From assembly GCA_002104945.1 (NCBI GenBank), contig MCFH01000006.1, forward strand, positions 682,001-746,000: a DNA stretch of 64,000 nt. The letters run 5' to 3'. The position numbers and the translations under genes were made by a program. Under the pieces are notes generated by a model. That model was not told the origin of the DNA and did not search any database. It saw nothing but the letters and a program-made list of their open reading frames with translations. This document shows positions 19,709 to 35,376 of this stretch, piece by piece (position 1 is the first letter of the stretch; each line of letters starts with the position of its first letter). The stretch is from Piromyces finnis. Taxonomy: Eukaryota > Neocallimastigomycota > Neocallimastigomycetes > Neocallimastigales > Neocallimastigaceae.

Positions 19709-21636
19709 ATGTCTATTATAGTAAAGTGGAATAAAAAAAAATATAGCATAAAATTTCCTTTAGATACTATTAAAGAAGGATATTGGACTGATTATGTTAC
19801 TCTTTATGATTTAAAAAGAAGATGTAATGAAATTACAAGCGTTCCTGTTGAACGTATGAGATTATTATATCAAGGAGGTAATATATAAATTATCTATAAA
19901 GGACAGTAATAACTTTTATGGATGTTAATTAGGATAAAAAAAATGTGTGTAATATTATAAATTAAAATTATTTAGATCCAATATAATAAAAAGATACAAA
20001 TTTAAATAATAATGAATTTTTATTATTTTAAATTGATAATATAAAAATAAATATTAAGTATATTAACAGGAAATAATTAACATTTGATTTTCATATTGCA
20101 TACAATAAAAATAACATTTTCATTTATTAAATTACTTTAATTAATTTTTCAATTATTATTTGATAATAAAAATTATTCAAATAACATGAAATCTAAAATC
20201 AATGTATTTTATAAATTATAAATAGATTTTTAATTTATAAAAGTAGAATGAATTTAAAAAATTTAGTAAATAATAAAGTAATATAATATAATATATTTAT
20301 AATAACAAAAAGGAATAATAGAGTAAAATTAAATTAAATGAATCAATGGAAATGTGTACTCTATTATATTTAACTAATTTAAATGAATTAATGAAAATGT
20401 GCATAATATTATAATTAAATATGTTTTCTAAGTATTAATATTATTATTATATATATTTCCTTTAGCAACATTGAAAAATAACAATGCAACCTTAACAAAT
20501 TTTGGAATAAAAAGTGGTTCGGTCATTATGTTAATGGGAAATGTAAAATATAATGAAAACAATATTTATAAATTAATGTTTATAAAATAATAATCATACT
20601 AAAATAAAAAATCAAAAATTTATTTTATTAAAATTATAATGATAAGGCTGAAGTAAAATCATCAAATCAAGAACAAGATGAACAATCAAAAAATAATAAT
20701 TCAATTCCTATGCCAACACCTTCTAATACTTACCCACAAAATTATCAAGAACCTCCACAAAGTTTTCAACCACAAGATCCAGGATTTCATCCACCACGTC
20801 CACAAGGATATCCTTGTTATCCTCCACAACCAGGATATGGTTATCCACAACCAGGATATGGTTATCCACAACCAGGGTACGGTTATCCACAGCAACCATA
20901 TGGTTATGGTTATCCTCCACCACCACCACCACATAATCCATATGGACAACATAATCCTGCAGTACCAAATCCAGCATTTCTTTCTTCACCAACTCAAAAT
21001 CAATCACAAACAATAAGAAACCCTATTAATCCAAATGGAGATTATACTAATAATCCATTCTATCCACCTAATCCAAATCCATATGCTCCTCCACCAAATT
21101 CATACGCTCCTCCACCAAACTCATATGTTCCTCAACAACAAGAATATTATAATCAACAAGGCAAACCATCTGCCCCTCCACACCAAGGACCAGAAAATAC
21201 ACCAAATAATTCACAATCATCTTATCCTAATCAAAATCAATCATCTAATACCCCAGACTCTACTTCACCCGTACCACCACAAAATACATCAAAAATGTCA
21301 AAAGAAGAATTAAAAAAACAAGCTCAAGAACAACCAATTCTTTTCCTTGATAATTGTATAAATGAAACTCGTGGAGAATTAGAACCATTAGTTAAATTAT
21401 ATGCCGATAAAGTAAATCACCATCAAAGGGGTATGCCAATGACAAAAGATATAGAGCAAACCTACTTAAGAGCTTCTGAACTCTTAATGCAAAAATTATT
21501 ATTAGTAGATCAAGTTATGGCTGGTCAAAATGAAGAAATTAGGACAAAACGTAAAACAGCTGTAAAATTAATTCAAGGTTTAATTGATAAATTAGATGAA
21601 AGTAAAACAGAATTAAAACAAAAAATTGGAAAATAA
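19709..21636 (+). CDS. Ubiquitin-like and BAG-domain co-chaperone (BAG1-like)
   Basis: Exons 19709-19877, 20466-20542, 20647-21636, total 1236 bases (411 residues). Residues 1-82 look like a ubiquitin-like fold (MSIIVKWNKKKYSI..., VTLYDLKRRC, ERMRLLYQG, GIKSGSVIMLMG). Residues about 100-300 are Pro/Gln/Tyr/Asn-rich, with tandem PGYGYPQ heptads and PPPNSY repeats, a flexible low-complexity linker. The last 100 residues are three predicted long helices with the BAG pattern (INETRGELEPLVKLYADKV, LRASELLMQKLLLVDQV, RKTAVKLIQGLIDKLDE). BAG domains bind the Hsp70 ATPase domain and promote nucleotide exchange, and the ubiquitin-like part can link to the proteasome. The protein has no membrane anchor, unlike yeast Snl1. 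The long first intron (588 bases) is plain AT sequence. Confidence 0.85.
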
Positions 21637-24600
21637 ATTTAAATATGATAGAACAAAGATATTAATAATATTATTAATATAATTCATTATAAAATAAGAA
21701 ATAAAAAATATATTAACGTTTTTATAAAATATAATTTATAAAATAATATTTTTTTAAACCATTTAAAATATTAATATATATTCTATATTCTTCTAAATAT
21801 GTATTAAATATTTTATATATAACAAATAATTAACATAAATCTATTAAGAATAATTAAATTAGATTATTCTATAAACATAACCATATTTATTATTACTTTT
21901 TTTTTAAAAAAAAAAAAAAAAATTGAATTATTAGCTATTTTATATTTAATTAAAGTTCAAATGTACTATTTGTTTTAAAACACTATAAAAATAAGAAATA
22001 TATTTTATAAAATTTCCAAGCATCATGTAAGTTTATTAATTTTTTTTTATTTATTTTATTAATGCCTAAAAATAGAATAATATATATTTTTTAATTAAAA
22101 AATAAAAAAAAAAAAAAAATAGCCATATTTTAAACTTAAAATAATTAATATCTTTACTTCTCCAGTTTATTTGTATATATTTTATATTAAATAAATTGAC
22201 TAAAACCTTTAATTTTTGAACTTTTTCCAAATTATTAAACTTTTTTTTAAACTATATTAAATAAAAAACTTTTTTTTTTTTTTAAATCATTTGACTTTTA
22301 AAAAAATTTTCTATTAAGATAAAAAAAAAAAAAAAAAAAACAAGTAACAGAGCCATTTTAAAATCAATAAAAAATGAATCCTATCTTAATGATATAAAAA
22401 ACTTTTTCCTTTTAATAAATATGTATTAAAATATCTACATATACATATTACATAATTTTTTGTTTTGAAATCATAATTTACAACCCAAAATAGAAATTAT
22501 TTTTGATTACACTTGTTTTTTTATTTTATATATTTTATTTATATTTATTCCATTTTTATTAATACTTTTATAATAAATAATCCATTAATCTATAATAATC
22601 ATCTTTATTTAAGTTTCTTTTATATATATTAAAATTTTAAATTTTAAATTTTAATTAAAAAGATAAGTGGGGAAAAAATTACCAATAATATAAACATTAT
22701 ATGCCACACTGCATTAATAACTATATATTTTCTATGATAAATTTTCAAATAAATTACCAAATAAAAATTTCTTTGACGATTGCCGTTTACTAATCATTTT
22801 TATCTTTTGCTATAAGATATTAAAAATACTTCATGACTTTTTTCATAATATAATAATTTACATAATTAACATATGTTTATATATATATATATATCATAAT
22901 TAAATAATTAATAAGAGACATCAAAATAATATTATACTTTTTGAAAAATTAATTAAACTATGCATATAATTAATTAAAATTCTAAAAAAAAGTATAATTT
23001 TTATAGTATTAATTTTATTTCTTATAATGTAAGATTTTTTTTTAAAAAAAAAAATATGTTAATATATTTTTATACCAAGTATTATAATAATTAATATTAT
23101 TATTTTCGACATGAAAAGCATAGTTGTTCATTAAAACTATGCTTATTTCATGAAAGAATACTTCTTGGTTTTTAAATAGAAGTCTTAATAAAATTATACT
23201 AATTAAATTATATATTCTTATCATATTTTATCGATTCACATTTTTACTCGATATTGTTTTATATACATATTTTTATTTAATTTTTTTAAAATCAGCATAT
23301 ATAATCAAATTAGTATACATATATTTTTGATCTTGCATAATTTCAAATGGTTTAACAAACATTAAAAAAACAAAAAACAAAAAACTTTTTCATAAATATT
23401 TGCTTTTATTTATTTATAATAACAACATTTTGATTGATTTATTTTCATACATATTTCTACCAAAGACAATTGAATTGAATTGTTATTAGTTATTTGTTTT
23501 ATTACAAAGTTAAAATTTAATATAAAAAAATTAATCTAATGCATGTCAAAATTTTAATTTATTAACTTTATTTAATTCTTTAAAGTATTAAAGAAAATAA
23601 AGAATTAATATTTTTTAAAGATTCTATTACCTACTAACTATATAATACGTTGTAATTACTTTTCATTATTATTCCTGAAATTATTTTATTCAAAAATATG
23701 AATAATAAAAATTAAAGTTTTATTAATTATTCTTATCTCTTCTAACAGTAAAAAATAAAAAAAAAGTTTAATTAAAAAAAATTTCAATTAGGTTTATTTT
23801 ATTCCATAGGAAATTAAATAATTATTAGTATATAAATGATAATACTGATAATTTTATTGAAAATAAAGTATATAAGTTAACTTTTTAAATATATAAAAAA
23901 GAGTTATTTTTAATATCTACCAAAATGATAATAAAAAAAATGATGAAGAAAAAAATAACAACATTAGAAAATTTCACATATATATTCATTATATTTCAAA
24001 ATTAAATTTAAATAGTGTTAAATTTGGTAGTTTTGTTTTTTTGTAATTTAAAAACATAAAAAATAATGTAGGTTGAATAAAAACAATATATGTAGTCTTA
24101 ATTACTTTTATTATTCTATGTTAAGCAAATATATAAAATATTTTTAAAAATAAAATATTCTTAAGTAAAGAATAAAAGAATTATAAAGTTTACCAAATTG
24201 GTTAAGCTATAGTAGCAATTAGCAATATAATATTTAAATAAAAATATTTATTTATAATTTATAAAGTAAAAATAATATATTGATTAGAATTTACTTAATT
24301 TATATTAAAATATATTTAATATATTATTTTACTTTTGTTGTTTGTTTTTATAAGTTTTAAAATTACATTTTATAATTAATAATCCTCATATATATTAATA
24401 TATATTAGAATATATATTAACAATTTACTGCTTAATACTGTATATATATTATATATTATTTTATAAATGAATTTCTAAATTTGAAAAAAGAAAAAAAATA
24501 TATATAATTTTTAATATATAATATATAATAATCCTTTTATTTTCCCATAATTAAATAATTAAATTTATATTATTCTTTGTTCCATATATAAACCTTTGAA

Positions 24601-25187
24601 TGAATATATAAAATTCATTTTGACATCAATAATTATTCAAAAATTAATCTGTAAATAAAGTAAGAAAAACATTTACTTCTTCCCTTTAATATTATTGTTA
24701 TCATTATCATTCATTATGGAAGCAATTTAATATGCTATTTTTTAATTGTTTGGTAAAAAGAAATTTGGATTTAAAATGTTGTGTTGATTTTATTATTAAT
24801 AAATTCTAAAATGGTCTATAGTTAAAATATAAAAGATTAAATAATAATTCTATATAAGAGAAGATATCTATAAATTAGAAATATATTATAAATTATATAT
24901 TTATTTTAATTTAGTAGTTGTAATTGTGAAAACTTTACGAAAATCAATATCAAAACTAAAAAAAAAAAAAATAATAATAATAATAAAAATAAAAATAAAA
25001 GAAAATATATTTTACAGTATAGAAATTTTATAATAATAAATTGGACAAATTATAATAGTATAATTTATTTTTTTAAATTAATATATATAAAAGATATATT
25101 TATTAACTAAGAATATGTATTTAAAATTTATTTTAATATTTATTACAATAAATATAGTTTTTAACAAAAAAAAAAAAAAAAAGAAAA
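21637..25187. other. Gene-free AT-rich stretch
   Basis: 3.5 kb with no exon that I can support. A 60-codon minus frame at 23042-23224 has no homology signal and is opened mainly by the imperfect hairpin at 23110-23152. Otherwise only homopolymer runs and AT-rich sequence are present. Confidence 0.6.
23110..23152. repeat. Imperfect inverted repeat
   Basis: Left arm 23110-23125 (CATGAAAAGCATAGTT) pairs with 23135-23152 except for a two-base bulge, leaving a 9-base loop. It is isolated within a gene-free region. It could be a structured RNA or a remnant of a small inverted-repeat element. Confidence 0.75.
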
Positions 25188-26349
25188 ATGACAAAAGAAA
25201 CATATCAACTTAAAGGAAAATGTTATGGTACTGATGCAAATCCAAATTCTGGATGGATTAATCATAAAGGTATGTATAAAAGTTTATCTTAAAAAAACTT
25301 ATTTTAAATTCAAAATTTAATATAAAATAAAAACTAATTAAAATAATTACACATTATATTTTGTACTTCAATTATAAATAAACAAACAAATAAAAATATT
25401 AGGAATGTGGATTACAAATATTATAATTATTGTTATATTAAAGACAGCTTTTACTATTATTCCAGGAATATCCCCAGAAATTTCTTGGACATTAACAAAT
25501 GTTGTATATAATTTGGTAAATATATTTTATTTAAATTGTTCATAAATTTAAGTAATATATAAAAATGATTAAAAATGATAAAATTTTAAAATATTAAAAA
25601 TTTCAAAAGTAGTTTTACAAGATAATTGCTTATTTTTTGATTCATAGTATAAATAAAGTTATATATTATGCATTATATAATAAAATACATAAATATATAA
25701 TAGAACATATTAGTAAAATAATTATACAATATAGACAATAGAAACATTTAAACTAGTTTTTTTTTTTTTATTAAATAATTGTTAATAATTATTATATCAA
25801 TAATAATAATAATAATAATAATAAATAATGTTAAAAATACAAATAATTTTTTTAAAAAACATATTATATATATAAAAACTGTATATTCATCATCATTGTT
25901 TTTTAATATTAATGCAATATAGGGTTCCCTTTTCTTTTTCCATTGGGTTATGGGTACACCATTCGAATTAAATCAAGGTGAAGAATTCGGTGGATTAACA
26001 CTCTGGGAACAAATGGATGATAGATCAGAATTTACACCAACAAAGAAATATTTAACTGCTGTACCAGTCGTTTTGTAAGGATTAAGAATTAATAAGTTAT
26101 AATTACTAAAATAATGAATATATCTAATACTAATTCTGAAACATTTGTTTTTTTATTTATTTATTTTAAATAAATACGTGAATGCTTAATAATTAAAGAT
26201 TCCTTATTAGTTCATTCCAAACAAAATATGATCTTACACAATTTATCATAAATTTTGCATCATTGGTAATAATTTTAATTGCAAGATTACCTTTTATGCA
26301 TGAAGTCAGAATTTTTGGTATTAATAAGCGTTACAGCGATGAAGAATAA
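25188..26349 (+). CDS. ORMDL/Orm family sphingolipid regulator
   Basis: Exons 25188-25269, 25403-25515, 25923-26074, 26199-26349, total 498 bases (165 residues, the usual family size). Family hallmarks are in order: NPNSGWINHKGMWI at the N-terminus, ISPEISWTLTNVVYN, FLFFHWVMGTPFELNQGE, LTLWEQMD, FTPTKKYLTAVPVVLFL and LPFMHEVRIFGIN near the C-terminus. Four hydrophobic membrane segments are visible. Orm proteins sit in the ER membrane and restrain serine palmitoyltransferase, setting the rate of sphingolipid synthesis. The N-terminal serine-rich phosphorylation region of yeast Orm1/2 is absent, so the protein is closer to the short animal and plant type. Identification is firm. Confidence 0.95.
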
Positions 26350-26400
26350 AGAAGAAATACATAACAACTATTATAATTTTCCAGTATCCATATCATAGTA

Positions 26401-26437
<37 letters not shown>

Positions 26438-27797
26438 AAAAGCAAAAAAAAAAAAAAAAAAACAATCGTAATAATAAATAATAATTAATATAATTCTATA
26501 TACAATCATAACATTATTCAAATAAAAATTAATTTTATAATAAAATAAATAAATAAAAAGGAACATATTTGATGCTCATTTTCATTCATAAATAAATAAA
26601 TAAATGAATAATTCGACTCTCTATTTCAATAATATTAAATAATTCTAATATCAAAATTAATAAATTTTTTTTAAAAAAAAAAAAAAAAAGAAAGGAAAAA
26701 AAAAAATAGTACATAAGAGTGAACCGCCGGTGACATAGAAAATATAAATTAAATTATTATTAAAAAAAAAAAAAAAAAAAAAAAGATGATAATTAAGATT
26801 AAATATTGATAAAGGTGACTGCAATTTGTTAAAAGAATGAATAATATATTAAATGAAAGATGAATAATTTAAATATAAGCAAGTCATACTTTTGTTAAAT
26901 TTATTCAAATGATTTTAAAGTAAAAGAAAAAATAAGATATCAAATGGTTTATAATTTGTAAATAATTAGCTATATTGTATATATTTTTATTACTTAATGA
27001 AAAATTCATTTCTTAGATTCGAGAAAAAAAAAAGGAGAAAAAAAACTATTTTTTTTTTTTTTATCTTATTTATCTTATTATAAATTTGTAATTTATATAG
27101 AAGTGTAAATTGTAAATCTACTACATAAAATTAATAAAAATAGCTGAAGAAAATAAAATTTTTATTTTCATTCGTATTTACAATTAATACAAAAATAAAT
27201 TAATAAATAAATATAAAAAACATTTTTGTAATTCTAGTGTAAACAAAAATAAAACTAAAATGATACACTTGAAATAATTTAAGTGTTATTAATGAAGTGG
27301 AAATATTATATAAAAATACTATAATTATAATTTTTTATATAATTAATGTTACACATAAAATTAATATAGGTTACACAGATCCTAATTTTTAAATTTTCAC
27401 TTTAGGAAAAAAAATTGTTCCAAAACAATTTAATCACTGAAAGTGTAAAATTAATTATATTATACATTATTATAAATGTTAAAAATATCCATAGTTACTA
27501 AAAAAAAAAAAAAAAATAAATATTCAAAAACAATAATATAAAAATATTACTTGAATTTATTTCTTTTTTAGATATATTAGATATTAGATATTAGTACATT
27601 AAAAAAAAAAAATACATTGTATATATTCTATTTTCATAATTTTTTTTATATTTTTAATTTTAAAAATCTATATAAAATATTACAATAAGGATTAAGTATT
27701 GTTATACTATAGATTCTTCTATAATATAAAATTCTTTTTAAGAAATATAAAAGTTTAATTAAAAATAGTAAATTAATAACTCTAGTATTGTAAAAAT
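26350..27797. other. Convergent intergenic region rich in poly-A runs
   Basis: 1.45 kb between the stops of the ORMDL gene (plus) and the kinase gene (minus). It is packed with A-runs, the longest near 26409-26435, 26446-26461 and 26761-26784. Neither strand has an exon that I can support. Confidence 0.6.
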
Positions 27798-30424
<2,627 letters not shown>

Positions 30425-32342
30425 TTTTAAATATTTTTATAATGAATATTTCTTCTAAATTTGTGTCTATATAATAAAGATTTTAAATATATATATATAT
30501 ATATATTTTTTTTTCTTAAAAATAGCTTTATATCCAAAAATTACAATAATTTCTCCTTTTTTTCTTCTTAGTTCTATATATTTAATTTATTTTATTATTG
30601 TTAAATAATAATATAAATAATTATTTATTTAAAAAAAGAAAGTTTATTAATAACAATATAATAAATATAAATAAGAAGAAAGAATAATCAATTAGATATT
30701 CTGATGTTTATAAAGTATTTAAAGATTTGCTTTTTCTTTATATCTCCTCTATTTTAATATTTTCATATTTCATATTATTTAATATATCATTGTTTAACAT
30801 ATACACTTAAAAATTTGATTTTTTCCTTCTATTTTATAATAAAAGTTATAAAATAATTGAAAATATTTATTACATTTTACAAAGTCTCGATTAACTATTG
30901 ACTTTATACTTATTTACTTATTTTTTATATGGATCTTACTTTCATATATTATAAAATAATAAAAAATAAAAAAAAAAATTTAATAACAAACCTATTTAAT
31001 TTAGAAGAAAAAGAATAAGTGAAATAACTTTAACCGATTAATAATTAAAAATATGTCAAGAATATTAATTAGGAATAAAAATAAATTAATGTAATGAAGA
31101 AATTATATATTATATTTAATACTGATTAATTCATAAAATATTTAGATATTGAAAATAATTATAGCAATTACTAGAATTTTTAAAGCTAAACTTAAATACT
31201 TATCATTCTATTTTTATAATATAAATAAAGTTTAGTATAATTAACTTACCATCAAACTCAATTATTAAAAAAAATATAAATATCTACTAAATGAAAACTA
31301 TACTATAAAATAGGATTTATCAAAAATATTATTAGACAAAGAGACATATATCATCTAAATATATATATTTGTAATAAAAATAAGTTTGTTAATTTATTTG
31401 TATTTAAAATAACTAAGAAATAAAAATTTTATAAAAATTACCATTTCATATTTTTCTACTTTTTTTTTTAATTATCTATTACTTTTATTAAAATATTTTA
31501 GTATTTATTAGAGATATATATAATTATTTCTAATATCATTTTTTATTATATTCAAATTTTATAAAAGCTCATAAAACTTTGTATACTTATTACAAAAAGA
31601 GTAAAAAAAAAATTATGAAAGTTTTTTTTTTATATCTAAACATTTTTAATTTTTAATTTTTTTTTTACCATTTAAAACTATGAATTAAAGGATAAAATAG
31701 ATGTTTTTTATAACCAAAAAGAAAATATATATATAGATTTTTTATTTTATATTTTAGTTTTTTTTAATTCAACGAAATCACTGGATAAATAAAACATTTG
31801 TCCTAGAATATTTCAATATATTTATTCTATTAAAGTTGTGAATTTGCTAAAAATTTCTATTATATTTTACCAACTCAAAAAAGATTTAATTTATTTTTAA
31901 TAAATGATAAATGAATTCATTATTTTTTATTTTATTTCTTTTTTTTTTTTTTTTTTTTTTTCTGAAATTTTATAGTGAATAAGTTAATAATTTAATTTAT
32001 ATTAATAAATGTTTTTTAGTGTTCTGTCTATATTGATATAAATATTAAAATAAATAGCATATTTATATCAAATAAAATTTTAATAAATACCTAATATTAA
32101 GAATATTTCTACTACTTTAATATTATCAATACTACTACTACTACTACTACCTTTGCTATTATTATTCACGTTATTTTTTTTTTAATGTCATCAAATATTT
32201 TTAAACTTTATTATTATTAATTTAATTATAATTATGTTGCATGTAATAAAAAAATTAAAAAAATATGTTTAAATAAACACAAATGAATAAAAATTGGGCA
32301 TAATGTATTCTAGTAATTTCAATTAAAGTAAGAAAGCCACTA
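30425..32342. other. Gene-free stretch upstream of the kinase
   Basis: 1.9 kb with no supported exon. It contains the kinase promoter side, a (TA)n run near 30488-30507 and several poly-T runs (for example 31940-31961). The base composition changes abruptly at about 32345, where the retrotransposon locus begins. Confidence 0.6.
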
Positions 32343-32535
32343 TTATATTAAAGTATAATAATTGTATTTGACTTCCAATGGGACACCGAGCCAAAGATCA
32401 TAATTTTGTTCCATTGGAACAAAATTATGATCTCCATTGGTTGCGCTGGCCCTCCTGGCCTGTCTTACTGCTTCTTCAACATTGACGCTCTTGGCTGTTG
32501 TTTCAAACCTTTTGAACATTGACCATTGCTTGTCA
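32343..32535 (-). mobile_element. Foreign segment fused to retrotransposon copy A
   Basis: About 190 bases, clearly richer in G and C than the surroundings, continue the minus-strand open frame of retrotransposon copy A. The sequence stops matching copy B at about 32535, just after the residues ASNRV. It encodes a basic stretch containing FKRFETTAKSVNVEEAVRQA and includes a perfect 17-bp-arm palindrome. I do not recognise it. It may be part of another mobile element joined by recombination or template switching. Confidence 0.5.
32396..32432. repeat. Perfect palindrome, 17-bp arms, 3-base loop
   Basis: Arm 32396-32412 (GATCATAATTTTGTTCC) is the exact reverse complement of 32416-32432, with ATT between. 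It lies inside the foreign segment next to retrotransposon copy A, and the minus-strand open frame reads through it. A fold-back of this quality is unlikely by chance. Confidence 0.95.
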
Positions 32536-33444
32536 ATAACTCTATTACTGGCAATAGCAATTCGGGTAGTGTATTCATAACTGCATCGAATACGAATAAT
32601 CCAGGTAATTCCTAAATTTAAGTGAGGTTTGTTGAGACCGATATGCATTAGGCGATTTGAATAAAGGAATTTGTTGTTAGTATATTTGAAGGCTTTACTT
32701 CCATTATTTATTTAGACTACTATTATTCCAATAGTATTCTCTAATATCTTTAGTACTTTTAATATTTATTTTCATAAGCTTCTTATGAAGTGAACAAGAT
32801 TCTTTGGCCCAGTAGTAATGAGACATGGGAGGAATAGATCGAACGAGATCTTTAATAATACAATTTGATTTTCTCCATTTAACAAAGCATTTCACTTGTT
32901 GTGCAACACAAATACTTGAAAGGGTAGGAATCTTCATATCTCTTGTAAGAGCATACAGACTAATAAATGAATTTCGTTCAAAAACAAAATCTTTGTTATT
33001 AAGACTTTTATTGTGAAAGCTATTAACACTCCATAAAACAGCAGTATTGAAATGAGATTGGACTCTTCTAATTCTATTTTTATTGGAACCAAGTAAAGGA
33101 GCATAATAAGAGACTTTGCTTAAAATATAGGAATGGATTACTATATTTTTTAAGCCAATAGAAACACAATTGTTAGTGAGGAAGCTCTTAAAAGAGAATA
33201 GAGATTTCTGAACATTTTTGTACATATTAGACAGAATAGGAGTCAGAGAGAGATCTTCGTCGAATGGGATTCCAAGATAGGTATAGCAAGAAACCTTTGG
33301 AATCGAGTACATACCGATGTAAAATGTTGGGTCAACATAACTAGGGGATCTATTAAAGTTGATAGGTTTAATAACAATGGTTGCACATTTATTTATTCCA
33401 AAAGTCATTTCATTTAAATTAGCCTAATCAAGGACTAGATTGAG

Positions 33445-33446
<2 letters not shown>
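32536..33446 (-). mobile_element. LINE-type retrotransposon fragment, copy A
   Basis: Read on minus. It begins 5'-truncated just downstream of the reverse-transcriptase catalytic box (MLNLV), abutting the poly-A tail of copy B. It includes the 234-codon open frame 33408-32704 (FGINKCATIVI, YLGIPFDEDLSL, a thumb-like helical region) and then continues in another frame. YLGI after FGINK is the usual order past the catalytic box in LINE reverse transcriptases. A frame change or stop lies near 32700 (SSLNK stop versus SSLNNGSKA in copy B), so the copy is a pseudogene. The region 32536-33050 is nearly identical to 34310-34800 in copy B, with a handful of substitutions. Confidence 0.8.

Positions 33447-33483
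<37 letters not shown>
33447..33483. repeat. 37-base poly-T run: poly-A tail of retrotransposon copy B
   Basis: A pure T run on plus (poly-A on minus) lies exactly between the 3' end of copy B and the 5' truncation point of copy A. This is the expected signature of target-primed reverse transcription by a LINE. Confidence 0.8.
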
Positions 33484-33486
<3 letters not shown>

Positions 33487-34921
33487 CTAGGAAGAGAATA
33501 TACATCTTTTATTTATTTATTTAATTTGAGATATTACATAACATTATGTGATAATACATATTGATATTGATATAATAAATAATAAATAAAAATAATAAAA
33601 TATAAATAAAAATATAAATATAAAATAATAAAAAATAATTATTTAAGTTGCATAAAAGTTCAATGAACTCTGCAATTTGTACTGTGTGGGATTGGTCCCT
33701 ACCTAATAAATTAAATGAAATAAAAAAAGAAGTAACATCAGGTATGATAGTGTGGTGTCCACTAAACTCTCCCATGAGTTTATAATGTTTTCATTTGAAT
33801 TTGAGGAAATGCTAACATTGAACCCTGTGTACGGAACATTGGAAATGTTCCTTTGCCAAATCGGTACGACGTCGGCGCTCTTGATTACGTTAGGTGTCTT
33901 ACTAAACCTATCAAAAAGTAGCTTCATAGAGCTACTAATGATAGGGATTGTTTTAGTAAGAAAAGCCGCGAGACCCTCTACATATGGAACATGAGACCCC
34001 GATGAACTGTAAAGCTGTTCATTCAAATGTCTTTGTTCCGCCTTATCGATTTGTAGCTCATCATAAGCTAAAGTTCCACCAAGAAGGAACGTAAAAATAT
34101 AGTTATAAATTGTTTTTCTTACTTCCGTTTCGGGGAGTAAGTATGTGATGAATTGATTCTTATATTTATTGTAAAAAAGGGTAAAAAGATCGTCAAGAAA
34201 GCTAAGTGAAGAAGCTCTGTATTCAGAGAATGCAGAACATTCTAATATCCAATGGTAAAAAGATTGTTCGTCATATCCGCAACATGGACAGACACGAGGG
34301 CAGTCAGGAGTAACTCTATTACTGGCAATAGCAATTCGGGTAGTATTTTCATAATCGCATCGAATACGAATAATCCAGGTAATTCCTAAATTTAAATGAG
34401 GTTTGTTGAGACCGATATGCATTAGGCGATTTGAATTAAGGAATTTGTTGTTAGTATATCTGAGGGCTTTACTTCCATTATTAAGGCTACTATTATTCCA
34501 ATAATGTTCTCTAATATCTTTAGTACTTTTAATATTTATTTTCATAAGCTTCTTATGTAGTGAACAAGATTCTTTGGCCCAGTAGTAATGAGACATGGGA
34601 GGAATAGATCGAACGAGATCTTTAATAATACAATTTGATTTTCTCCATTTAACAAAGCATTTCACTTGTTGCGCAGCACAAATACCTGAAAGGGTAGGGA
34701 TCTTCATATCTCTTGTAAGAGCATACAGACTAATAAATGAATTTCGTTCAAAAACAAAATCTTTGTTATTAAAACTTTTATTGTGAAAGCTATTGACACT
34801 CTTACTAGATTGAGCATCTTTTGAAGGTTCTTCTTGCTAGGAGCAATCAGAACAATGTCATCAGCGAAAAGGCCACCACAGCAGAATCATCATCGTTGAA
34901 CATTTCTGGTAGGCAATGCAC
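33484..34921 (-). mobile_element. LINE-type retrotransposon fragment with RT box and zinc knuckle, copy B
   Basis: Read on minus. Near 34880-34800 it encodes CGGLFADDIVLIAPSKKNL, containing the FADD form of the reverse-transcriptase catalytic box. The next 350 or so bases present in copy A are missing, and MLNLV is joined directly to SVNSFHNKS at about 34800. The 334-codon open frame (34707-33703) then runs through the thumb region to CPCCGYDEQSFYHWILEC, a CxxC...H...C knuckle typical of the zf-RVT segment at the C-terminus of many LINE reverse transcriptases. Its 3' end carries the poly-A tail. Upstream of FADD the frame is broken near 34885. The copy is defective through 5' truncation and internal deletion. 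Confidence 0.85.
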
Positions 34922-35376
34922 TACAAATAAACCATTCATATTATCTTTTAAAACAATATACTTTTTATTTTCTAATATTTAAAAAATTAATTTGGTATAT
35001 ATCAAATTTAAAAAAAAAAAATAATAATAATAATAATATAATATGTACGTATGTTATATTATTTAAAAGGAGGAAATTTTATTTTTATATTTAATAGAGT
35101 TATTTTTTATTTAATTTACAGATTTTTTTTTCTTTTTTTTTTTTTTTATTTTATTTTATTTAATAAAAAAAGAATTTTTTTTTTATAAAAATCTTTTTTA
35201 TATGGTATCTATGATTAATTATATATTCTTTTTTTTGAATTTTTTAAAATTATATTGATTATTAAAAGTTATTTATTTACAATTTATACATTTAAAAAAA
35301 ATAGTATTTATAAATATTTAAATTATTTTATTATGTATATCAAAAAATAGATAGATAGGAAAGATATTTTACTATT

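Noticed and set aside
20678-21016. Overlapping His-, Trp- and Val-rich frames on both strands
   Set aside because: Shadow frames of the PGYGYPQ repeats of the BAG protein; the real frame continues into the conserved BAG domain.
23042-23224. 60-codon minus frame
   Set aside because: No homology signal, no neighbouring exons, and it overlaps a hairpin in a gene-free region.
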